Below, piece by piece: positions 6,201 through 10,349 of a stretch of 10,349 bases of DNA (its first letter is position 1; the number at the start of each line of letters is the position of its first letter). This stretch comes from Chloroflexia bacterium. GTDB taxonomy: Bacteria; Chloroflexota; Chloroflexia; QHBQ01; JADMIH01. The stretch spans positions 1 to 10,349 of the forward strand of contig JAICKM010000190.1 of the NCBI GenBank assembly GCA_025927935.1, written 5' to 3'. The position numbers and the translations under genes are program-made. The notes under the pieces were generated by a model. It did not search any database. It worked only from the letters and a program-made list of their open reading frames with translations, and was not told where the DNA came from.

Positions 6201-7328
6201 CGCACCTTCGAGCGGCTGGGCCAGATCTTCTACGTGGGCAACGAGGCGCTGCCCGCCGGGTACGCCGCCCTGCGTTGCCTCAACCTGGCCGAGAGCGCCG
6301 GTCCCTCGCCCGAACTGGCCCGCGCCTACGCCACGGTCAGCGGCGCGGCCTCCATCGTGCCGCTATATCGCCTGGCCCGCGCCTACGGGCGCCGGGCGCA
6401 AGCCATCGCCAACCGCGTGCGCGACCTTCCCACGCAACTCTGGGTGTTGCAGGTCATCGGCTATTACAACATCGGCATCGGCCACTGGACCGAGGCGCGC
6501 GAGGCGCTGACCCGCGGCATGGCAATAGCCGACCAGTTGGGGGACCGCCGCCGCTCGGAGGAAAGCCTGGGCCTGCTCATGGTGGTGGCCTATCTCCAGG
6601 GCGAGTTCGCCGCGCGCCGCGCGCACTCCGCCCAGTACGCCGCCAGCACCCATGGCGGCGACCCGCAGATCCAGTTCCTGGCCCGCACGCAGCGGGTGGA
6701 GAACGCCCTGCCGGTGGGCGACCTGGCCGCGGCGCAGACCGCGCTTGACGAGGCCATGCCCCTGCTGGCGGCCAACCTGGGCGCCGCCGCCGAGATCCTG
6801 GGCTACGGCCTGCTGGCGCTGACCCGCCTGCGCCACAGCGATCCCGTCGCGGCCCGCGAGCACGCCCGCCACGCCGCCGCGCGCATCGCCGCCACCTCGC
6901 CCACGCTGGTCTATGCCCTCGAAGGCTACGCCGCCGTCGCCGAGACGACCGTGATGCTGTGGGAAACGGGCCGCCACGACCCGGCCACGGCGCGCGCCGA
7001 CCGTCGCGCCGCCCACCGGGCCGTGCGGGCGCTGAATAACTTCGCCCGCGTCTTCCCCATCGCCGCGCCGCGCGCCGGGCGCTGGCGGGGCGTTGCCGCC
7101 TGGCTCGACGGCCACCCGGCGCTGGCGCGCACCGTCTGGGCGCGCAGCTTGGCGACCGCCACCCGCCTCGCCATGCCCTACGAGCAGGCGCTGCTGCACT
7201 ACGAGATGGGCCGCCACGCCCGCGGGCCCGCCCGCCGCGCCCACCTGGCCCAGGCTCGCGCGATCTTCGCCCGCCTGGGCGCCACCGGCGACCTCGCCCG
7301 CCTCGACGCGGTGGCCCGCGACCCATGA
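3252..7328 (+). CDS. Soluble-adenylyl-cyclase-like protein: two class III cyclase domains, P-loop ATPase, TPR-like tail
   Basis: This 1358-residue protein would make cAMP from ATP in the cytosol. Domain C1 (about 35-190) has FADISGF and VVKFAGDAVLALW, giving metal-binding Asp43 and Asp93 plus Lys89. Domain C2 (about 255-425) has VDDKG (Lys304), FCGIVGSTERREYTMIG and VVNLAARLM, giving transition-state Asn374 and Arg378. C2 has FLNLPAF where C1 has its first metal Asp, and C1 lacks the Asn/Arg pair. One composite active site is therefore expected, as in mammalian soluble adenylyl cyclase. An ATPase follows (about 436-830) with Walker A GEAGIGKS (467-474, Lys473) and Walker B ALLVLEDAQWMD (Glu596, Asp597). 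The Ala/Arg-rich, helical C-terminal half (about 840-1358) looks TPR-like, with segments such as FYLEKAGQAALRSYANQEA. No membrane segment or signal peptide is seen. The start has AGGGAG eight bases upstream. Ser171 aligns with the bicarbonate-binding Arg of soluble adenylyl cyclase. Family assignment is firm; the signal sensed is unknown. Confidence 0.92.
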   Translation: MASAIETLNSYVPRLVARRLAADPAPLAGPVSDHLPAAMLFADISGFTAMTEQLLQQGPQGLEQITEVLNSYFGRLIALIGAHGGDVVKFAGDAVLALWPAGAGDLATAVQRAAACGLAVQSALPNYQVAEGRRLAVRIGIGAGDVAVAQMGGVGGRWELLVAGPPVLQMSAAEQQAQPGEVVVSPEAWTLVAHEGAGTPLPGGGVRLERVRAPRPVAADPAPELAPEVEPALRAYIPGAVLARLRAAETGWLAELRRVTVLFLNLPAFSHTMPLDQAQTTMHALQTILQRYEGTVNKLSVDDKGASLVIAFGLPPLAHEDDAVRGAQAALALAGYLRDAGMPGAIGVTTGRAFCGIVGSTERREYTMIGAVVNLAARLMQAAPGAILCDSATYQAAQAQVEFTVLPPIHVKGRSDAVPVYRPLGVVRAVEAPQPALIGRAAERAALEAALGRLTHGGDGGVVFIEGEAGIGKSRLALALREDATGQDITVLAGAGNAMDQATAYHAWRPVFDAVFDRYGAHDAAARRERVLATLAAFPDGLRLAPLLDTLLQLDLPETDITAQMSAQVRAENTRILLVGLLLAVARRGPALLVLEDAQWMDSASWALAVEAASRVRSLLLVVVTRPPGDPPPGEYRALLTMPGAQRIRLDSLPPAETLALVCARLGVPTLPEPVAALIRDKAEGHPLFSEELAYALRDAGLLIVADGECRLAPGAADLRALTFPDNVQGVITSRIDRLTPQQQVTLKAASVIGRVFPVRVLRDIHPIEDDKPHLVRELQTLDRLNLTLRDSPPPDLAYMFKHVITQEVAYNLMLFAQRRQLHRAVAEWYEARYANDLAPYYAILAHHWGKAEVADKTLFYLEKAGQAALRSYANQEAISFFRDLLALHAREGTADEQTRRARWEWQVGEAHYGLGQLAESRAHLERAAALFEQPLPQGTVRMAFGLLNEIRRQVGHRVRLPLQRQRAGRRPNPQRAVLLEAARTFERLGQIFYVGNEALPAGYAALRCLNLAESAGPSPELARAYATVSGAASIVPLYRLARAYGRRAQAIANRVRDLPTQLWVLQVIGYYNIGIGHWTEAREALTRGMAIADQLGDRRRSEESLGLLMVVAYLQGEFAARRAHSAQYAASTHGGDPQIQFLARTQRVENALPVGDLAAAQTALDEAMPLLAANLGAAAEILGYGLLALTRLRHSDPVAAREHARHAAARIAATSPTLVYALEGYAAVAETTVMLWETGRHDPATARADRRAAHRAVRALNNFARVFPIAAPRAGRWRGVAAWLDGHPALARTVWARSLATATRLAMPYEQALLHYEMGRHARGPARRAHLAQARAIFARLGATGDLARLDAVARDP

Positions 7329-7389
7329 GCCACCGTGCCGATCTCACGACCCGCACCCATTCCAGCATCCCGAAGGGAGACGCCCCCGC

Positions 7390-7971
7390 ATGAGCGACGA
7401 ACCCCGCCCGATCCCGATCAACGTCCGCGGCCAGAAGGTGGCTCTCGGCCCGTTCTTGCGCGAGCATGTGGCCGTCCATTGGGGCTGGCTGCAAGACCCG
7501 GAGATCGCCGTCCATGGCAACGGCAGCTTTGAGTTGCGCTCGCTGGAGCGGTCGCTGGACGGCTTCGCCAACCCGACGCGGAACGAGATGGTCTTCAGCA
7601 TCTATGCCGTGGAGGATCTGACGCTCATCGGAGAGACGGTGCTGATGGAGATCGACCACCGCCAGGGCACGGCCCTGTTCGGCATCACCATTGGCCGCAA
7701 AGAGTATTGGGGCCAGGGCTACGGCACCGAGGCCACCCAGCTGGTGCTGGACTACGGGTTCCGCTTCCTGAACCTGCACAATATTATGTTAATTACCACC
7801 AGCTTCAACATCCGCGCCCAGCGGGCCTATGCCAAGGCCGGCTTCAAGGAGATCGGCCGCCGCCGCGGATCGCTGCTGATCGACGGGCGCCGCTACGACG
7901 ACATCTACATGGACTGCCTGGCGACCGAGTTCGAGTCGCCCCAGCCCGGCTGGTTCGCGTTGCCGGAGTAG
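7390..7971 (+). CDS. GNAT family N-acetyltransferase (RimJ/RimL-like)
   Basis: The 193-residue protein fits the GNAT fold that transfers acetyl groups from acetyl-CoA to amines, most like the RimJ/RimL ribosomal-protein acetyltransferase branch (Acetyltransf_3). The acetyl-CoA pyrophosphate-binding motif is visible in ITIGRKEYWGQGYGTEA (99-115, core GQGYG). The downstream FNIRAQRAYAKAGFKEIGRRRG (139-160) is the typical motif B segment (N-x-R-A-x-x-x-Y-x-K-x-G-F). The chosen ATG at 7390 has AAGGGAG at 7373-7379. The frame stays open further upstream to 7093, but that part only overlaps the cyclase gene out of frame. The gene starts 61 bp after the cyclase stop with no terminator between, so co-transcription is likely. 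The substrate could be a protein terminus, a lysine or a small amine such as an antibiotic; the sequence does not say. Confidence 0.88.
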   Translation: MSDEPRPIPINVRGQKVALGPFLREHVAVHWGWLQDPEIAVHGNGSFELRSLERSLDGFANPTRNEMVFSIYAVEDLTLIGETVLMEIDHRQGTALFGITIGRKEYWGQGYGTEATQLVLDYGFRFLNLHNIMLITTSFNIRAQRAYAKAGFKEIGRRRGSLLIDGRRYDDIYMDCLATEFESPQPGWFALPE

Positions 7972-7999
7972 CGGACATCTGTGCATCAGCGCCGTTCAT

Positions 8000-8076
8000 G
8001 CGCCGCGAAGACGCGAAGGGTGCGAAGATTGCGATTAATATAAATTGTCTTCGCGTTCTTCGTTCCTTCGCGGTGC
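8000..8076. repeat. Inverted repeat built from GCGAAG blocks
   Basis: The 29-base arms (8000-8028 and 8048-8076) pair at 22 of 29 positions around a 19-base AT-rich loop. Each arm consists of three GCGAAG-type blocks spaced 8-9 bp apart (left arm blocks at 8005, 8013 and 8022). Nearly all mismatches fall in the 2-3-base spacers between blocks, so the blocks themselves are preserved as pairs. The outer flanks (GTTCA… and …TGAAC) also partly pair. The element occupies most of the gap between the acetyltransferase and esterase genes and could end or attenuate transcription there. It resembles widely dispersed CCGCGAAGACGCGAAG-type intergenic repeats known from many genomes (from memory, unchecked). 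Confidence 0.75.
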
Positions 8077-8123
8077 ATTGGTGAACGGATAGCGGAGAAT
8101 AGGCATGAAAGTGAGGGCGCAGC

Positions 8124-8984
8124 ATGGATCTATCCGAGCAAGCGGGGCGCGAAGCAGCGGCCTGGCTGGACTATCCCGCGCCGGCGCAATCGACCGTGGT
8201 GGGCACGATCAAGGTGTCGCGCGACGAGTTTGGCGGACCGCAGATTGCGCCCCGCCCGCTGCTGGTCTATCTGCCGCCCTCGTATGCCGGGTCGGACCGG
8301 CGCTACCCGGTGCTCTACATGCACGACGGGCGCAATCTCTTCGACGCGGCCACCAGCTATTCCGGCGAGTGGCAGGTTGACGAGACGATGGAGGCGCTGA
8401 GCGCGGAGGGTATCGAGGCGCTGGTTGTCGGCATTCCCAACGCCAACGATGCGCGGGCCGGGGAGTATTCACCCCATGCGCATAGCGAATATGGGGGCGG
8501 CAATGCGGATGCCTACCTGCGCTTCCTGGCGGGCACCGTCAAGCCGTTGATCGACCGATCTTTTCGCACGCTGCCCGACCGCGCCCATACCGGCACGCTG
8601 GGGGCGTCGCTGGGCGGGCTGGTCAGCCTCTACGCGCTTTTCACCCGGCCCGAGGTTTTCGGCTTCGCGGGCGTGCTGAGTCCGGCGTTCTGGTGGACCG
8701 AGGGCGCGATTTTCCCCTGGATCGAGCAGGCGCCGTTTGTGCCGGGCCGCATCTATATGGATGTGGGCGACCAGGAGGTGCCGGAGGTGCCGGGGATGCG
8801 TGAGGCGTATTTGAACGACGCCATCCGCATGGCGGCGCTGCTGCGCGCCAAGGGCTACAGCGCCGCGGACCTCTACTTCGCCGTGGACGCGGGCGGCGCC
8901 CACCGCGAGGCGGCCTGGGCACGCCGCCTGCCTACCGCGCTCCGCTTTCTCCTGGGTCCGCTGCGCGAGGCGCCGGGACGCTAG
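8124..8984 (+). CDS. Esterase D / Fes-like alpha/beta-hydrolase (putative esterase)
   Basis: The 286-residue protein belongs to the putative esterase family (PF00756; esterase D, enterochelin esterase Fes, antigen 85 relatives), serine hydrolases that cleave carboxyl esters. Visible features in order are: the N-terminal strand RPLLVYLPPSYA, YPVLYMHDGRNLF (61-73), the nucleophile elbow GTLGASLGG with Ser162 in G-A-S-L-G, the acid candidates Asp213/Asp216 in YMDVGDQE, and the catalytic His260 in GGAHREAAW. No signal peptide is evident, so a cytosolic location is likely. GAGGG at 8113-8117 lies six bases before the chosen ATG. Another ATG at 8105 is in a different frame and opens only an overlapping spurious frame. 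The DoxX-like gene follows 30 bp downstream, suggesting one transcript. The natural ester is unknown; a siderophore ester or acyl glycoside are both possible. Confidence 0.87.
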   Translation: MDLSEQAGREAAAWLDYPAPAQSTVVGTIKVSRDEFGGPQIAPRPLLVYLPPSYAGSDRRYPVLYMHDGRNLFDAATSYSGEWQVDETMEALSAEGIEALVVGIPNANDARAGEYSPHAHSEYGGGNADAYLRFLAGTVKPLIDRSFRTLPDRAHTGTLGASLGGLVSLYALFTRPEVFGFAGVLSPAFWWTEGAIFPWIEQAPFVPGRIYMDVGDQEVPEVPGMREAYLNDAIRMAALLRAKGYSAADLYFAVDAGGAHREAAWARRLPTALRFLLGPLREAPGR

Positions 8985-9014
8985 GCGCGGGCCACTCCCA
9001 ACCAGCAAGAGGGG

Positions 9015-9401
9015 ATGCACTTGCACGTCTACAAAGCACTTCTGAAATACGCCTTTGCCGCGCTGTTCATCGGCAGCGGCATCCTGCACTTTGTGAAGCA
9101 CGGGGTGTATATGCGCCTGATGCCGCCCGCGCTGCCCTTCCCGGACGCGCTGGTCTACCTCAGCGGCGGGATCGAGGGCGGGCTGGGCGTGCTGCTGCTG
9201 GTGCCGCGCACGCGCCGGGTCGCCGCCTGGGCACTCATCCCCACGCTGATCGCCGTCTTCCCCGCCAACATCTACGCCGCGACCACTGCGGGCACGGCCC
9301 ACGAGGCGATGCCCGGCGTGCCGGTCTGGGTGGCCTGGCTGCGCCTGCCCATCCAGGGCGTGCTGATCGCCTGGGCCTACTTCTACACACGCGCCGAGTA
9401 A
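9015..9401 (+). CDS. DoxX-like small integral membrane protein
   Basis: The 128-residue, very hydrophobic protein has four predicted membrane segments, at roughly 8-27, 45-64, 68-88 and 106-125. The motifs GSGILHFVKHGVYMRLMPP and YLSGGIEGGLGVLLLVPRTRRVAAW are characteristic of the DoxX/DoxX-like family. These proteins are found in the cytoplasmic membrane, often linked to redox or sulfur metabolism, and their exact role is usually unknown. The start is ambiguous. The ATG at 9015 directly abuts the ribosome-binding site AAGAGGGG (9007-9014), leaving almost no spacer. The in-frame TTG at 9021 would give a normal spacing of 6-8 bases and a protein two residues shorter. The gene follows the esterase gene by 30 bp and is probably translated from the same message. 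Confidence 0.82.
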   Translation: MHLHVYKALLKYAFAALFIGSGILHFVKHGVYMRLMPPALPFPDALVYLSGGIEGGLGVLLLVPRTRRVAAWALIPTLIAVFPANIYAATTAGTAHEAMPGVPVWVAWLRLPIQGVLIAWAYFYTRAE

Positions 9402-9500
9402 CCCCGGCGGCTTGCCTCAGCCCCGGCACACAATGTGCTGCTTAGCGCTCCCCATGTGAAGCGGCTAGGCGTCACGACCTAGCATCCCGGCAGGCGACCA

Positions 9501-9600
9501 ACCTCTCCCCCGGCTGGGGTAAACCCCACCCCGCCACGGGGAGGGAAGATCGCCGCCGGGAGTTCCCCCCTTCCCGCGCCGGGAATGGGGGCAGGGGGGT
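9501..9600. repeat. C/G-tract palindromic repeat region
   Basis: This part of the 247-bp gap between the DoxX-like and oxidoreductase genes is made of alternating C and G tracts that pair with each other. Clear hairpins are GGGG-TAAA-CCCC (9516-9526) and CCCCC-TTCCCG-CGC-CGGGAA-T-GGGGG (about 9566-9590). The pattern CCTCTCCCCC…GGGGAGGG resembles a common dispersed intergenic repeat built around CCTCTCCC/GGGAGAGG. It could act as a terminator for the esterase-DoxX unit, but there is no T-tract. The left part of the gap (9402-9500) holds only a weak hairpin, GCACA-CAA-TGTGC, at 9426-9438. Confidence 0.55.
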
Positions 9601-9648
9601 TAGGCCCGCCGCGCACCGGGTACCATCAGCAAAGGAGAATTCCGCACT

Positions 9649-10349
9649 ATGCCTATCACCCCGAAAGTCGGCGTCTTTGTGCCCCAGGGTTGGCGCATGG
9701 ATCTGGTCGACATCCCCGACCCGGTCGAGAAGTACGAGGCGATGACCCGCGTGGCCCAGGAGGCCGAGCGGCTGGGCTTCGATTCCATCTGGCTCTATGA
9801 CCACTTTCACACCGTGCCCACCCCGGAGTTGGAAACGACGTTCGAGTGCTGGACCAGCACGGCGGGCCTGGCCCGCGACACGAGCACGATCCGCATCGGC
9901 CAGATGGTGACGTGTAACGGCTACCGCAACCCGGCCCTGCTGGCGAAGATCGCCTCGACCGTGGACGTGATGAGCCACGGACGGCTCGATTTCGGCATCG
10001 GCGCGGGCTGGTACGAGCACGAGTGGCGCGCCTATGGCTACGGCTTCCCCGAGACGCGCGACCGGATGCGGATGCTGCGCGAGGCGTGCGCGATCATCAC
10101 GAAGATGTGGACGGAGGACTACCCGACGTTCGCGGGCGAGCACTACTCGATCAACGAGCCGATCAATGAGCCGAAGGGTGTCCGCACGCCGCACCCTTCG
10201 TTCTGGATCGGGGGCAGCGGCGAGCAGGTGACGCTGCGGCTGGTGGCTCGCTACGCCGACGCCTGTAACATCGGCGCCGACCCGGACGTGGCGGAGCACA
10301 AACTTGCGGTGCTCCGCCAGCATTGCGAGCAAGTGGGCCGCGACTACAA
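9649..10349 (+). CDS. LLM-class F420-dependent oxidoreductase (3'-truncated)
   Basis: The frame runs from an ATG at 9649 to the window end without a stop, giving 233 complete codons of an expected 280-330. AAAGGAG at 9631-9637 is the ribosome-binding site, 11 bases before the start. The protein is a luciferase-like monooxygenase-type TIM barrel (PF00296), the family that uses coenzyme F420 (some members FMN) for hydride transfer. Characteristic segments are AERLGFDSIWLYDHF (40-53), TSTAGLARDTSTIRIGQMVT (69-88), NPALLAKIASTVDVMSHGR (94-112), FGIGAGWYEHEWRAYG (115-130) and FWIGGSGEQVTLRLVARYAD (185-204). The cofactor choice is inferred from subfamily resemblance rather than from a diagnostic residue. 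F420-dependent members are common in Chloroflexota and Actinomycetota. The substrate is unknown. A small in-frame duplication (INEPINEP, 168-175) sits in a surface segment. Confidence 0.9.
   Translation, partial: MPITPKVGVFVPQGWRMDLVDIPDPVEKYEAMTRVAQEAERLGFDSIWLYDHFHTVPTPELETTFECWTSTAGLARDTSTIRIGQMVTCNGYRNPALLAKIASTVDVMSHGRLDFGIGAGWYEHEWRAYGYGFPETRDRMRMLREACAIITKMWTEDYPTFAGEHYSINEPINEPKGVRTPHPSFWIGGSGEQVTLRLVARYADACNIGADPDVAEHKLAVLRQHCEQVGRDY

Noticed and set aside
7093..7389. Upstream in-frame extension of the acetyltransferase
   Set aside because: It overlaps the end of the cyclase gene in another frame, and its translation is composition-driven. The ATG at 7390 has AAGGGAG in front and begins the GNAT domain.
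6577..7779. 400-codon open frame on the minus strand over the cyclase/acetyltransferase junction
   Set aside because: It is Arg/Gly/Pro-rich without a domain, and it is antisense to two well-supported genes.
8105..8380. Overlapping frame starting at ATG 8105
   Set aside because: It is out of frame with the esterase and its Arg/Gly/Ala-rich translation has no motif. The esterase frame carries the nucleophile Ser and His motifs.
10150..10175. Tandem duplication coding for INEPINEP
   Set aside because: A two-unit in-frame repeat in a surface loop of the oxidoreductase. It does not disturb the frame and is too short to mean more than a local duplication.

Overview
The window is GC-rich DNA with every credible gene on the + strand. 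There are eight protein genes, of which the first and the last are cut by the window edges. Several gaps hold short palindromic or tandem repeats. This combination suggests a bacterium of the phylum Chloroflexota (filamentous Chloroflexia, roughly Roseiflexus/Kouleothrix-like): F420-dependent luciferase-type oxidoreductase, large cyclase-ATPase-TPR proteins, CsbD, and a heavy load of intergenic repeats. That assignment is an inference from gene content and style, not from a marker gene. No rRNA, tRNA, CRISPR array, transposase, phage gene or replication origin was seen.

Layout. Positions 2-1003 hold the 3' part of a cellulase/mannosidase-type glycoside hydrolase. Positions 1004-1243 are a mosaic of three repeat types: a 7-bp tandem repeat, an imperfect inverted repeat, and a 121-bp nested palindrome with perfect 26-bp ends. 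Positions 1569-2462 encode a sugar phosphate isomerase/epimerase-type TIM barrel. Positions 2662-2883 encode a CsbD-like stress protein followed by a very strong hairpin. An inverted-repeat element at 2992-3163 and a plausible sigma-70-type promoter precede the largest gene (3252-7328). That gene encodes a 1358-residue protein with the architecture of soluble adenylyl cyclase: two cyclase domains, a P-loop ATPase and a TPR-like tail. A GNAT acetyltransferase (7390-7971) follows 61 bp later and is probably co-transcribed. A second inverted repeat, resembling the one at 2992-3163, lies at 8000-8076. An esterase-D-like hydrolase (8124-8984) and a small DoxX-like membrane protein (9015-9401) then form a likely two-gene unit. 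After a G/C-tract hairpin region, the 5' part of an F420-dependent LLM-class oxidoreductase (9649 onward) runs off the end.

How the genes work together. The cyclase would make cAMP and signal through its ATPase/TPR part. Its neighbour, the acetyltransferase, could be a partner, but that link rests only on adjacency. The remaining genes look like ordinary carbohydrate, detoxification and stress-response functions without an obvious shared pathway. I see no clearly new multi-gene system. The observations most worth following up are the soluble-adenylyl-cyclase-like protein, with its split active site and apparent loss of the bicarbonate-binding arginine, and the nested palindromic element at 1123-1243.
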